This document shows positions 43,656 through 52,546 of a stretch of 64,000 nt of DNA, piece after piece; within the stretch, counting starts at the first letter, position 1, and the number at the start of each line of letters is the position of its first letter. The DNA is from Micromonospora haikouensis. Lineage in GTDB: Bacteria > Actinomycetota > Actinomycetes > Mycobacteriales > Micromonosporaceae. The notes below the pieces were generated by a model. That model had not been told where the DNA came from, searched no databases, and worked only from the letters and a program-made list of their open reading frames with translations. The DNA lies in NCBI RefSeq assembly GCF_900091595.1, contig NZ_FMCW01000002.1, positions 137,337 to 201,336 on the forward strand, written 5' to 3'. Position numbers and translations under genes: made by a program.

Positions 43656-44475
43656 CGTGCGGCCTGCCGGGGAACCTCGGCTCCCGGGTGTCGGCCGGCA
43701 CGACGAGCGGCGCTCCGGTGACCGGGTCGGGGACGACCTGGTTCGGCATCCCGAACACCTCGGTGACGAGCCCGGTGTCGACCGTCGAGGCGGGCGGGCC
43801 CTCGGCCACGATCCGGCCGTCGCGCATCGCCACGAGATGGGTCGCGTAGCGGGCGGCGTGGTTGAGGTCGTGCAGCACGGCCACGACGGTGCGGCCCCGG
43901 GTGACCAGCCGGTGCAGCACGTTGAGCACGTCGATCTGGTGCGCCACGTCCAGGTAGGTGGTGGGCTCGTCGAGCAGGACGAGCGGCGTCTCCTGGGCCA
44001 GCACCATGGCGATCCAGGCCCGCTGCCGTTGCCCGCCGGAGAGCTCGTCGGCCCGCCGGTCGGCCAGCTCGGTGGTGCCGGTCGCGGCCAGCGCCGACTC
44101 GACGGCCTCCTCGTCGGCGTGGGAGAAGCGGCGGAGCACCCGCTGGTGGGCGTAGCGGCCCCGGCCGACCAGTTCCCGCACCGTGATCCCCTCGGGCGCG
44201 GTCATGGTCTGCGGCAGCAATGCGAGCCGGCGGGCGCGTTCCTTCGCCGGCAGGCCGCCGAGATCCGATCCGTCGAGCAGGACCCGGCCTGCGGCGGGGC
44301 GGAGCAGCCCGGACAGGGCCCGCAGGAGAGTCGACTTGCCGCACGCGTTGGGCCCGATGAGCACCGTGAACGAGCCGTCCGGCACCGCGAACGACAGTTC
44401 CTCGCTGACGATCCGCTGGTCGTAGCGGAGGGTGACGTTCTCCGCCCGCAGCCGCGCGTTCAGCTGGTCGACCAT
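43585..44475 (-). CDS. Iron-siderophore ABC transporter ATP-binding protein (FepC type)
   Basis: 296 aa. Walker A GPNACGKST (~residue 42), Q-loop LLPQTMTAPEGITV, signature LSGGQRQRAWIAMVLAQ, Walker B LVLLDEPTTYLDVAHQ. Closest to FepC/FecE ATPases that drive siderophore import. ATG 44475 has AGGAGG 5 nt upstream and overlaps the permease gene by 16 nt. Last gene of the fecB-fepD-fepG-fepC operon, which is probably iron-regulated through the box at 47565. The C-terminal tail is Pro/Arg-rich and its 3' end overlaps the convergent lipoprotein gene. Confidence 0.93.
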   Translation of the reverse strand: MVDQLNARLRAENVTLRYDQRIVSEELSFAVPDGSFTVLIGPNACGKSTLLRALSGLLRPAAGRVLLDGSDLGGLPAKERARRLALLPQTMTAPEGITVRELVGRGRYAHQRVLRRFSHADEEAVESALAATGTTELADRRADELSGGQRQRAWIAMVLAQETPLVLLDEPTTYLDVAHQIDVLNVLHRLVTRGRTVVAVLHDLNHAARYATHLVAMRDGRIVAEGPPASTVDTGLVTEVFGMPNQVVPDPVTGAPLVVPADTREPRFPGRPHATSRGVPGAVRPPEQGSVGRPTG

Positions 44476-45536
44476 CTGGTCCTCCTGATCTCGTGGACGA
44501 GCAGCCAGAGCAGGTACCCGCCGCCGAGGGTGACCGTGACCACCCCCACCGGCACGGTCAGCGGGATCACGTGCTGGGCGACCAGGTCGGCGCCGAGCAG
44601 CAGCACCGCCCCCACCCCGGCGGTGGCGGCGAGCGGCAGGCCCGGTGCCCGGACGAGCCGGCGGGCGATCTGCGGGGCGGCCAGGGCCACGAAGGAGATC
44701 GGGCCGGCGACGGTGGTGACGGCGCTGACCAGGGCGACCGCGATCAGGACGAGGATGGCGCGGCTCCGGTCGACCGCGACGCCGCTGGCGGCGGCGACGT
44801 CGTCGCCCAGTTCCAACTGGGCCAGGGCCGCCGCCCACAGCGGGGTGACCGCCAGCAGCGCCAGGACGACCCCGGCGGCGGGCCAGACCACCTCGGCGGT
44901 GGCGGTGTTGAGGGAACCGGCGCCCCAGGCGGCGGCGAAGAGCGCCGTCTCCAGGTCGGCCCGGAGCAGCAGCCAGGTGTTGGTGGCGGCGAGCATCGAG
45001 GAGACGCCGACGCCCACGACGATGAACCGGAATCCGGAGAGGCCGTCCCGGTAGGCGAGCAGGTAGATCGCCAGCGCGGCCAGCAGGCCGCCGAGGAGCG
45101 AGCCGAGCATCAGCAGGTGCCAGCCGCCGCCGAGCAGCAGCAGGGCGATCAGCATTCCGGAGAACGAGCCGTTGGCCAGGCCGATGATGTCCGGGCTGGC
45201 CAACGGGTTGCGGGTGATGGTCTGGAAGATCGCCCCGGCGACGCCGAGCGCCGCGCCGAAGGCGACGGCGGCGGCGACGCGGGGCAGCCGCCACTCCAGC
45301 ACGACGGTGCGGGTCAGCCCGCCGATCCGGCCGCCGAGCACGCCGAGCACCTCGTCGACGCGGAGCGGGAAGTCGCCCAGCCAGAGGCCGACCACCGCCA
45401 GCGTCGCGACGACGAGCGCGGCGGCGGCGCAGACGGCGGCCTCGCGTACGCCGACGGCCACGTGCCGGCGGTCGGTGCCGAGCACCAGCCGGCGGCCTCC
45501 GGCGGTGCGGCGGACCGGCCGGCTCCCGGCGCTCAC
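44460..45536 (-). CDS. Iron-siderophore ABC transporter permease (FepG type)
   Basis: 358-aa FecCD-family permease with about nine membrane segments. LEWRLPRVAAAVAFGAALGVAGAIFQTITRNPLASPDIIG is the family block near residue 65-105 (seen in two parts), and TTVAGPISFVALAAPQIARRLV is the ATPase-coupling region. GTG at 45536 overlaps the preceding permease stop by 4 nt. Confidence 0.92.
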   Translation of the reverse strand: MSAGSRPVRRTAGGRRLVLGTDRRHVAVGVREAAVCAAAALVVATLAVVGLWLGDFPLRVDEVLGVLGGRIGGLTRTVVLEWRLPRVAAAVAFGAALGVAGAIFQTITRNPLASPDIIGLANGSFSGMLIALLLLGGGWHLLMLGSLLGGLLAALAIYLLAYRDGLSGFRFIVVGVGVSSMLAATNTWLLLRADLETALFAAAWGAGSLNTATAEVVWPAAGVVLALLAVTPLWAAALAQLELGDDVAAASGVAVDRSRAILVLIAVALVSAVTTVAGPISFVALAAPQIARRLVRAPGLPLAATAGVGAVLLLGADLVAQHVIPLTVPVGVVTVTLGGGYLLWLLVHEIRRTRWSTS

Positions 45537-46582
45537 AGCGCGGTCGCCCGTCGCCGTCGGGCCAGCGCGATCAGCACCGGCGCGCCCACGAACGCGGTGA
45601 CGATGCCGACCGGCATCTCGCTGGGCAGCACGGCGATCCGGCCGACCACGTCGGCCAGCAGCACCAGCACCCCGCCGGCCAGCAGGGAGCCGGCGAGGAT
45701 CCGGCGTTGGTCGGTGCCGACGCCCCAGCGCACCAGGTGCGGCACCACGAGCCCGACGAACGAGATGGGCCCGGCGATGGCGCTCGCCCCGCCGGCGAGC
45801 AGGGTCACCGCACCCAGCACGAGCAGCCGGGTCCGGACGAGGCTGACGCCCTGCGCGGCGGCCAGGTCGGGGCCGAGCGCGAGCGCGTTCAGGCTGCGGG
45901 CCGCGAGCAGCCCGGCGAGCAGCCCGGCCACGATCAGCGGCAGCACCGGCAGCACCACGGCGGCGTCGCGTTCGAGCAGGCTGCCGGCGTTCCAGCCGCG
46001 CATCCGGTCGAAGGTGTCGGGGTGGGTGAGGGTGATCCCGGTGGTCAGGCCGGCCAGCACGGCGCCGGTCGCCACCCCGGTCACCAGCAGCCGGGTCGGG
46101 GTGGCGCGCAGGTCCGCCGCGCCCCCGACGGCGTACACGGCGGTGGCGACCAGGAGCGCGCCGAGCAGGGCGAGCCACATGTAGCCGGCCGGCGAGGTGA
46201 CCCCGAGGAAGGCGATGCCCGCGGCGACGAACGCGGCGGCTCCGGCGTTGACGCCGAGGATGCCCGGTTCGGCGAGCGCGTTGCGGGTGAACGCCTGCAT
46301 CAGGGCGCCCGCCACCCCGAGCCCGGCGCCGACCAGCAGCCCGGCGAGGGTGCGCGGCAGGCGTTGTCCCCAGACGACGTACTGCGCGGTGTCGCTGCCC
46401 GCGCCCCGCAGCGCCCCCCAGACGTCCGCCGGGGGCACCGGGTTCGCGCCCACGAAGACCGACAACACCACCGACCCCAGGAGTACGGCGACCGCCCCGG
46501 CCAGCCAGCGCCAGATGGTACGGCGACGCGCGGCACGGCCGGTGGTCGGCGGTGCCGCGCGTGCGGGTGTGGTGGTGGTCAA
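45533..46582 (-). CDS. Iron-siderophore ABC transporter permease (FepD type)
   Basis: 349-aa FecCD-family permease: RLPRTLAGLLVGAGLGVAG, ALMQAFTRNALAEPGILGVN and SAIAGPISFVGLVVPHLVRW. It pairs with the other permease as a heterodimer. TTG at 46582 is proposed because it overlaps the binding-protein stop (TTGA) as the neighbouring genes do; no upstream ATG or GTG lies in a credible position. Confidence 0.9.
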   Translation of the reverse strand: MTTTTPARAAPPTTGRAARRRTIWRWLAGAVAVLLGSVVLSVFVGANPVPPADVWGALRGAGSDTAQYVVWGQRLPRTLAGLLVGAGLGVAGALMQAFTRNALAEPGILGVNAGAAAFVAAGIAFLGVTSPAGYMWLALLGALLVATAVYAVGGAADLRATPTRLLVTGVATGAVLAGLTTGITLTHPDTFDRMRGWNAGSLLERDAAVVLPVLPLIVAGLLAGLLAARSLNALALGPDLAAAQGVSLVRTRLLVLGAVTLLAGGASAIAGPISFVGLVVPHLVRWGVGTDQRRILAGSLLAGGVLVLLADVVGRIAVLPSEMPVGIVTAFVGAPVLIALARRRRATAL

Positions 46583-47517
46583 TTCGACGCGGCGAGGATG
46601 CGTTCGAGGTCGTCGAGGACGGCCTGTCCACCGACCGTGCCGACCCCGGTGATCCAGAAGGACTGGTCGACCAGGTGCAGGCGGGGGAAGGCGGCGGCGT
46701 TGGCGTCGACCGAGGCCGGTATGGTGCTGCGGTCGTTGACGTCGACGGTGGTGACGAAGACGTGGTCGGCCTTGGCCTCCAGCACCCGCTCGGGGGAGAT
46801 GTCGACCGAGATGGAGTTCTCCCAGTCGCGCTGGGGGGTCTTGAAGCCGACGCACTCCAGCGTGCTGCCGGCGAACGAGGTGGGCCCGTACAGCGTGAGG
46901 ACGCCGTCGCGCGGCCGGATGAGCTGTGCGGTCTTCCCGGCGGTGCCGAACTTCCCGGCGATCTCCGCGCACCGCTGCTGGTAGCCGGTGAGGAGCTTGG
47001 CGGCGGATTCCGCCCCGCCGAGCGTGGTGGCGGTGAACGTGACGTTGTCCTGCCACGGGTCGGTCTGGGACGCCATGAACACGGTCGGGGCGACGGCGGT
47101 GAGCTGGTCGTAGAGGGCGGAGTGCCGGGACTCGGTGCCGATGATCAGGTCGGGCTTGAGGGCCGCGATCTTCTGCACGTTGGGTTCCTGGACGGTGCCG
47201 ACGGTGGTGATGCCGGCGGCCTTGTCGCCGAGGTACCTGGGCACGCCGGCGGCCTCGCTGAGCACGGCCGCGCCGACCGGGGTGATCTCCAGGGCGATGG
47301 CGGTGTCGAGCTGGACCGGTTCGAGGACGACGACCCGGGTCGGCTTGTTCGGCACGTCGGTCCTGCCGCGCGCGTGCTCGACGGTTCTGGTGTCACCGAC
47401 GCTGCCCGCCGGGTCGGAGTCGGCGGAGCCGCAGGCGGCCACGACGAGCGCCGTCGTCGAGGCGACGGCGAGGGCGAGGAGGCGTCGGCGGGCTGTTCGA
47501 GGGGGTGTCGAGCGCAT
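46579..47517 (-). CDS. Iron-siderophore-binding lipoprotein (FecB/FepB type)
   Basis: 312 aa. Signal with ARRRLLALAV and lipobox VVAACGS (Cys ~29). The mature part is a helical-backbone binding protein: TRVVVLEPVQLDTAIAL, KIAALKPDLIIGTES, DQLTAVAPTVFMA. It captures ferric siderophore for the FepDG-FepC importer. ATG 47517; an iron box lies 48 nt upstream, so expression should rise when iron is low. Confidence 0.93.
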   Translation of the reverse strand: MRSTPPRTARRRLLALAVASTTALVVAACGSADSDPAGSVGDTRTVEHARGRTDVPNKPTRVVVLEPVQLDTAIALEITPVGAAVLSEAAGVPRYLGDKAAGITTVGTVQEPNVQKIAALKPDLIIGTESRHSALYDQLTAVAPTVFMASQTDPWQDNVTFTATTLGGAESAAKLLTGYQQRCAEIAGKFGTAGKTAQLIRPRDGVLTLYGPTSFAGSTLECVGFKTPQRDWENSISVDISPERVLEAKADHVFVTTVDVNDRSTIPASVDANAAAFPRLHLVDQSFWITGVGTVGGQAVLDDLERILAASN

Positions 47518-47564
47518 GGTGCAGGTTCCCGTCTGGTGACTTATGGTGATGCCAGGGCGGCGGG

Positions 47565-47585
47565 ATTAGGTTAGCGTAACCTAAT
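47565..47585 (-). promoter_or_regulatory. Iron box controlling the siderophore-uptake operon
   Basis: ATTAGGTTA-GCG-TAACCTAAT: perfect 9-bp arms matching the IdeR/DmdR consensus. It lies between the two genes, and its distal end contains the stop codon (TAG, 47583-47581) of the upstream siderophore-interacting protein gene. Confidence 0.9.
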
Positions 47586-48432
47586 CTTCTGCCTCCTCGC
47601 GGGCCGGGCGATCATGCCAGTACCCCTGCGTGTGAACCCGATCCGGGTCGATGCGCGCCTCGGCGAAGAGCCGACGCAGGTCCGCGATCCTGCTACTCTC
47701 CGTGGCCGCCCAGGCGTAGAAGTCGGTCCCCGCCCCGGCTGCCGCCGCGCCGTGCTCGACCAACCAGTCACTCACCATGGTGGTCAGCACCGTCCCGCCC
47801 CGGGCCCCGCTGCGCAACCCGACCTGGATCGAGTGGCCGGCGGTCACGTCGTCGAGGGTGGCGGCGTCCGCCGCGACGCCGGCCTCCAGCAGGACCGTCG
47901 CCCGCACCCCCGGCCCGAGGCTGGGCAGGATGCCCCGCACCGCCGGGTACGCGGTCTCGTCCGCCGCGATCAGCACCCGCGTCGCCGGCCCCGGCTCCCA
48001 CTGCACGCCGTACCCGGGCTGGCCGGCCCGGACGTGCGGACCCGACAGCATCAGCCGGTCGCCCGGTCGGGCCCTCGCCGCCCAGCCGCTCGCCGGGCCG
48101 TGCGGCTGGTGCAGGTAGAAGTCCAGGTCCAGCTCGCCCGCCGCCGGCTGGGTCCGGTACGCGGTGTAGCTGCGCAGCAGGGGCCGCTCGCGGTCGGGCG
48201 TGGACCGCCACGCGCGCCGCCACCCCTGCTCGGGCAGCCCCGCCCGCAGCCCGGCCGGGTAGTCGCCGGTGATCGGCAGCATGATCTTGATGCGCTGGTC
48301 GAGCTGGTGCGGGGCCAGCTCCCGCAGTCGTTCGTCGCCGAGCGTGACGCGGACGAACCCGGGCGACAGTCGCCGGGTCGCCGCCACGGTTGTCTCGAAC
48401 AGCACGTTGGGCGAGTTGCGGAAGGTCGACAT
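47581..48432 (-). CDS. Siderophore-interacting protein (FAD-binding ferric reductase)
   Basis: 283 aa. FAD motif LLRSYTAYRTQP (~residue 88), SGPHVRAG loop, VLIAADETAYPAV for NAD(P)H, and the C-terminal QGYWHDRP in place of the usual GYWR. It would reduce the iron-siderophore imported by the downstream transporter. ATG 48432 gives the family N-terminus; an iron box lies 8 nt upstream. Only distantly similar to the SIP at 7992-8822. Confidence 0.92.
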   Translation of the reverse strand: MSTFRNSPNVLFETTVAATRRLSPGFVRVTLGDERLRELAPHQLDQRIKIMLPITGDYPAGLRAGLPEQGWRRAWRSTPDRERPLLRSYTAYRTQPAAGELDLDFYLHQPHGPASGWAARARPGDRLMLSGPHVRAGQPGYGVQWEPGPATRVLIAADETAYPAVRGILPSLGPGVRATVLLEAGVAADAATLDDVTAGHSIQVGLRSGARGGTVLTTMVSDWLVEHGAAAAGAGTDFYAWAATESSRIADLRRLFAEARIDPDRVHTQGYWHDRPAREEAED

Positions 48433-48440
48433 GCCGACAA

Positions 48441-48455
48441 AGGTTAGCCTAACCT
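48441..48455 (-). promoter_or_regulatory. Iron box of second siderophore-interacting protein gene
   Basis: AGGTTAG-C-CTAACCT, perfect 7-bp arms, core of the IdeR/DmdR site; ends 8 nt before the ATG at 48432. Confidence 0.85.
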
Positions 48456-48572
48456 GACCGGCGACTCGTCGAGCCGGTGCTGCGTGGTACGGGCGGGCCG
48501 GCTTGTCGTACGGCGTGCCGCGTGCGCCGCCGCACCGAGCCGTGCCCAACCCGGCGCGGCAGGGCGGTGGTC

Positions 48573-49001
48573 TCAGGCGTTCGTGGCCTGCCAGGGGTCG
48601 ATGACTCCGATCCCCGTATCGGCGAAGTCCTTGATGTGGCGGGTGGCGAGGGTGGCGGCCTGGGCTCGGCAGATGGCGGCGATCTGGGCGTCGAACCCGT
48701 CGATCGGGCGGCCGAGCCTTTCCCTGCCGGCGACCACGTCGGCGTAGGCGCTGGCTGCCGCGAGGTCGAAGGGCAGCACCTGTCGAGGGAAGGCGGCGAA
48801 GATCTCGTTGGCGGCCTGGTGCAGCGATTCTCGACGCTGGCCCTCGGGCAGCCGAGCGATGCCGTAGCGGATCTCGGCGACAGTGACAACCGTGGTGTGG
48901 AGGCTGGCGCCTGACCTCTGTCGGAGCCAGGTGAGCACCGCTGGCGCGGGCTCGGCCCGCATCAGTTCGGAGACGACGTTGGTGTCGAGAACGATCATCA
49001 T
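48573..49001 (-). CDS. PIN-domain toxin (FitB/VapC)
   Basis: 142 aa. MIVLDTNVVSELMR (first Asp), VTVAEIRYGIARLPEG (Glu), IDGFDAQIAAICRAQAATLATRHIKDF (Asp pair): all PIN catalytic acids are present. The ATG overlaps the FitA-like stop (ATGA); a second in-frame ATG lies 3 nt further on. Confidence 0.93.
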   Translation of the reverse strand: MMIVLDTNVVSELMRAEPAPAVLTWLRQRSGASLHTTVVTVAEIRYGIARLPEGQRRESLHQAANEIFAAFPRQVLPFDLAAASAYADVVAGRERLGRPIDGFDAQIAAICRAQAATLATRHIKDFADTGIGVIDPWQATNA

Positions 49002-49243
49002 TCGGGCAGGCTCGCGGCGCGGGGTGAGGTGGAACGCGACGGCAGCTCCAGGTCGACGCCGCCCAGCCGGGCGAAGCGCTCGGCGAGTGCGCTGAACAGG
49101 TCGGTCGCTGGCGTGTCCTCGGCGACGGCCGCGGTGAGGATGTCCCGGATCTCGGCTTCCATGGACTTGCCGTGCTGCGCGGCGCGGATGCGCAGCTTCT
49201 CCCGCACCGCGTCGTCGAGATCCCTGATGCTGAGGGCTGCCAT
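48998..49243 (-). CDS. FitA-like ribbon-helix-helix antitoxin
   Basis: 81 aa. MAALSIRDLDDAVREKLRIRAA and KSMEAEIRDILTAAV form the ribbon-helix-helix of FitA/VapB antitoxins. Unlike the three modules at 39754-42374, it has a normal ribosome site (GGAGG, 7 nt before the ATG at 49243). Confidence 0.92.
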   Translation of the reverse strand: MAALSIRDLDDAVREKLRIRAAQHGKSMEAEIRDILTAAVAEDTPATDLFSALAERFARLGGVDLELPSRSTSPRAASLPE

Positions 49244-49588
49244 CGCTTATCCTCCGACCTGGGTCATGAGAGCAATGCTAGCACCCGGCGCCGGGTGGCC
49301 CCGCCTCCGCCGGCCGGCACCGCGACCTGCGCAGGCCGAACGGGCGGCTGCCCAGACCCGGACGGATGCCGTAGCGGGGATCATGTTTGCGGTGGCGATA
49401 CGCCTCAAGTAGCGTCACCGATCGTGAACACCGGACCGGCATCTCGCCACGCACGGATCGGCGATCCGGTGGAGGGCTGACCGCACGGCGGGTGCCGGCA
49501 GGGCACCCTCCAGGCTCGGCACGCGGACCTCCCGGCGGCCTGTGCACCGCAGGCCCCCATCCGTGTCGAGCACCGCGAGGTCAACCGA
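49244..49588. other. Intergenic region between fitAB and VOC gene
   Basis: About 345 bp. The left part carries the fitAB promoter (a TAGCAT -10 candidate near 49275 on the minus strand). Around 49400-49480 there is a TAGCGT -10 candidate followed by a leaderless-looking 18-codon frame (GTG 49424); I could not support it as a gene. Confidence 0.4.
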
Positions 49589-49963
49589 ATGTCAGTCACG
49601 TTCAACCACACCATCATCGCCGCCAGGGACCGCGCCGAGTCGGCCCGGTTCTTCCGCCAGTTGCTGGAGCTGCCGGAAGCGCCGTCCTGGGGCCCGTTCA
49701 CCAACATCCAGCTCACCGACGGCGTGCTGCTCCAGTTCGCCGAGCCGCCGGTGGAGATCCAGATGCAGCACTACGCGTTCCTGGTCGACGACGACCTGTT
49801 CGACCGGGCGTACCAGCGCCTGTGCGAGCAGGGCATCGAGCACTGGGCCGATCCGCAGATGCGCCGCCCCGGCGAGACCAACACCGAGCACGGCGGCCGG
49901 GGGGTCTACTTCAAGGACCCGGCGGGCCACGCCATCGAGCTGATCACCCGCCCGTACCTGTAG
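49589..49963 (+). CDS. VOC (glyoxalase/bleomycin-resistance fold) family protein
   Basis: 124 aa with the two-fold beta-alpha-beta-beta-beta pattern: FNHTIIAARDRAESARFF, then MQHYAFLVDDDLFDRAY and VYFKDPAGHAIELITRPYL. His in the first and third blocks and Glu in the last are the expected metal ligands, so it may be an active metalloenzyme; substrate unknown. Solitary gene. Confidence 0.85.
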   Translation: MSVTFNHTIIAARDRAESARFFRQLLELPEAPSWGPFTNIQLTDGVLLQFAEPPVEIQMQHYAFLVDDDLFDRAYQRLCEQGIEHWADPQMRRPGETNTEHGGRGVYFKDPAGHAIELITRPYL

Positions 49964-50065
49964 CCGGTTCTGCGGCCGGGCGGCCTGTCCACCGCCCGGC
50001 CGTCGGCCCGGGCGACCGATGAGTTCGGGTGCCGCGGCGTGCCGGTGCGGCGGCGACGGTCGCCG

Positions 50066-50692
50066 TCAGCCGACCAGGCGGCGTTCCCAGGCCCAGGCGG
50101 CGATCTCCACCCGGTTACGGGCGTCCAGCTTCGCCTGCACGCTGCCGAGGTGCGTCTTGACCGTGCCGACGGAGATGAACAGCCTCGAGGCGATCTCCGC
50201 GTTGGTCGCGCCCCGCGCCACCAGCCGCACCACGTCCAGCTCCCGGGGCGACAGCCCCGCCGGGTCGGGGCGCGCCGGCGCCGGCGGATTGAGGTGCCGC
50301 AGCAGCCGTACGGTGATCGACGGGCTGATCAGGGCCTCGCCGGAGACGGCGGCCCGGACCGCCTCCACCAGCAGGGCGGGGCCGGAGTCCTTCAGCAGGA
50401 ACCCGCACGCGCCGTTGCGCAGCGCGGCGTGCACGTACTCGTCCAGGTCGAACGTGGTCACCACGACCACCCGCACCGGGTCCACGACGCCGGGGCCGGC
50501 GAGCCGGCGCAGCGCGTCCAGCCCGTTCAGCCTCGGCATGCGGATGTCCAGCAGCACGACGTCGGGCCGCAGCCGGCGGGTCAGCTCGACCGCCTCGACG
50601 CCGTCGCCGGCCTCGCCGACCAGCTCCATGTCCGGCTGCGCGCCGATGATCATCCCGAAACCGGTACGCACCATCGCCTGGTCGTCGGCCAC
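50066..50692 (-). pseudogene. LuxR-family response regulator lacking its first strand
   Basis: The receiver domain begins abruptly at VADDQAMVRTGFG; the family's first strand (an IRVLL-like sequence before ADDQ) is absent. Everything else is intact: phosphoacceptor in VVLLDIRMPRLNG, Lys in FLLKDSGPALL and a LuxR helix-turn-helix (LSPRELDVVRLVARGATNAEI). The only near start, GTG 50692, directly abuts GGGGAGG, leaving no spacing. It reads on without a stop from the broken kinase gene upstream. Probably inactive through a deletion at the kinase/regulator junction. Confidence 0.65.
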
Positions 50693-50693
50693 C

Positions 50694-51627
50694 CTCCCCG
50701 CCCGTGAGCCCCCGCGCCGCCGGGCCGGTAAGGCCCCGCCCGGCAGGCGACCCGCCGCCCAGCGGCAGGGCCGCGTCGAGCACCCATCCGCCGTCGACGC
50801 CGGGCCCGGCCCGCAGCCGGCCGCCGAGCGCACCCACCCGCTCGGTGAGCCCGGTCAGCCCGTATCCCGGCCGGCCGCCGCGCTGCCCCCGCCCGTCGTC
50901 GGCCACCCGCACCGACAACCACTGCGGCGTACGGCTGACCAGCACGTCCACCCGCCGGGCCCCGGTGGCGTGCCGCCGGACGTTCGTGAGCGCCTCCAGC
51001 ACCACCCGGTACGCCGACGTGGTCACCTCGACCGGCAGGTCCCCGAGCGGCCCGTCGGCGTGCAGGTGGGCCGGGACCGGGCCGGCGGCGGTGAACGCCG
51101 GCGGCGGCGGCCCCCGCCGCGAGCAACGCGTAGGCCATGCCGATGATCAGGTGGTCGGCGTCGACCTCGGCGCGCAGCGGCAGTGCGGCGGCGGCGAGGC
51201 CGGTCGCGGCCACGGCGGCCAGGGCCGGCAGCGGGGCGGCCCGCCGGGCCAGCACGAAGACCACCCCGAGCAGCCCGACCGACTCGGCCAGCCCCCACAG
51301 GTGGGCCGATTCCCGCACCGGCACCCGGCCGTCCAGGCCATAGGTGCCGCGTAGGAGGGCGTACGCCGCCGTCGTCGCCAGCGACCAGGCCGCCACCGCG
51401 CCGCCGGCCGCCGCCAGCCGGCGGGAGCCCTGCCGGTGCGCGGGCAACCACACCGCCGCGGTGGCGACCGCCAGCGCGACCTGCGCCAGCGCGGCCGGCA
51501 CGGCCAGGGTGCCGGCGACGGGGAAGATCCGGCCGCCGACGACGTCGACGAGGCCGAGCAGCGCCATGCCGGCCAGGGCGACGGCCTGGCCGGCCCGCCG
51601 CCACCCGCCGCTGAGGGTTCCGGTCAT
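50694..51627 (-). pseudogene. Sensor histidine kinase with internal deletion and frameshift
   Basis: From ATG 51627 the first ~175 codons encode five or six membrane helices (VALAGMALLGLVDVVGG ... DADHLIIGMAYALLAAG). Near 51090-51110, in a run of GCC, the reading frame changes and continues as PVPAHLHADGPLGDLPVEVT, EALTNVRRHATGARRV and VRVADDGRGQRGGRPGYGLTGL, the HATPase part. The dimerisation/phosphoacceptor domain (HisKA_3, with its His) is missing altogether. A deletion joining GCC repeats explains this. No stop separates it from the response regulator. Confidence 0.75.
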
Positions 51628-51778
51628 CGCCCCCACCGTAGCCACCCGGCCGGCCCGGCGGATCTGCCGAAAGTCGGAGCCGGCGGGCGCGGACCCGACC
51701 CCGGACGGATGCGCCGGCGGCCCGGCCACCGGGAGGCTCTGCGGCGTCCGGTGACCGGCACCGGAGGTGGAGGAGAAC

Positions 51779-52436
51779 ATGACGACGCACCATCCCGACC
51801 CCACGGCGGCCGTCGCGGCGGTCGACGAACACCCCGGTCGGCGCGGGCCTGCTGGTCGACCCGGTGGACCTGGACCGGCTCGGCGTGCCGGCCGGCCCGA
51901 CCGGGCTGCTGGCCGACGTGGCGGGCGACGACGACCGGGCCCGGACGGCGGCGGTGCGGGCCCTGCGCGCGGCCGGCGGTCAGCAGGTGGGCATCGTGGT
52001 GACCGCCGACGACCGCGACGAGCTGGACGGCCGGCTCGACGCGCTGCTGGGGGTGCTGCTGTCCCTGCTCGGCCTGACCGTGGTCGTCGCCGTGGTCGGC
52101 GTCGGCACCACCACGGCACTGTCCGTGGTGGAACGCACCCGGGAGTCCGGCCTGCTGCGGGCCGTCGGGATGTCGCGTCGCCGGCTCGGGGCGATGCTGA
52201 CGGTCGAGGCGGGCCTGTACGGCGTCCTCGGCGCGGCCCTCGGCCTGCTGCTGGCGTGGCCGTACTCGTGGCTGACCGTCGCGGCGCTCGGCCAGGACGC
52301 GCCCGTCGAGTTCCCGGCCGGGCAGCTCGCCGGGGTCGTGCTGGCCCTCGCGGTGGCGACGGCGCTCGCCGGGCTGCTGCCGGCGCGCCGGGCGGCCCGG
52401 GTGAGCCCGGTGGTCGCCCTGGGCGCGGGCGACTGA
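51779..52436 (+). pseudogene. FtsX-like ABC permease, C-terminal remnant
   Basis: Codons from about 51840 encode GAGLLVDPVDLDRLGV, then the last FtsX module with three membrane helices (LLGLTVVVAVVGVGTTTALSV, RTRESGLLRAVGMSRRRLG, ALAGLLPARRAARVSPVVAL). The first ~600 residues of such permeases are missing. A start with a strong ribosome site (GGAGGTGGAGGAGAAC ATG 51779, reading MTTHHPDPTAAVAA) is in another frame and looks like the beginning of a different gene, possibly the partner ATPase. The two are fused by a deletion near 51820-51840. Confidence 0.7.
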
Positions 52437-52453
52437 CCCCGCCCGGCCCTGCT

Positions 52454-52489
52454 CGGCCCGGCCGGACCGATCGTGGTCCGGCCGGGCCG
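52454..52489. terminator. Terminator between permease remnant and flavoenzyme gene
   Basis: Perfect 15-bp stem (52454-52468 with 52475-52489), 6-nt loop, between convergent genes. Confidence 0.75.
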
Positions 52490-52546
52490 CTTCCGGTGCG
52501 GTCGGGCCGCCCTCGGTGCGGTCGGGCCGTGGCCGCCGCCCCGGGG

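Noticed and set aside
49424..49480. 18-codon leaderless-looking leader peptide (GTG 49424)
   Set aside because: It has a -10-like TAGCGT, but no known leader-peptide pattern, no attenuator and no adjacent biosynthetic gene.
51864..52436. The 190-codon FtsX-like frame as an intact gene
   Set aside because: It covers only the last module of the family and begins at an internal Val codon without a ribosome site.
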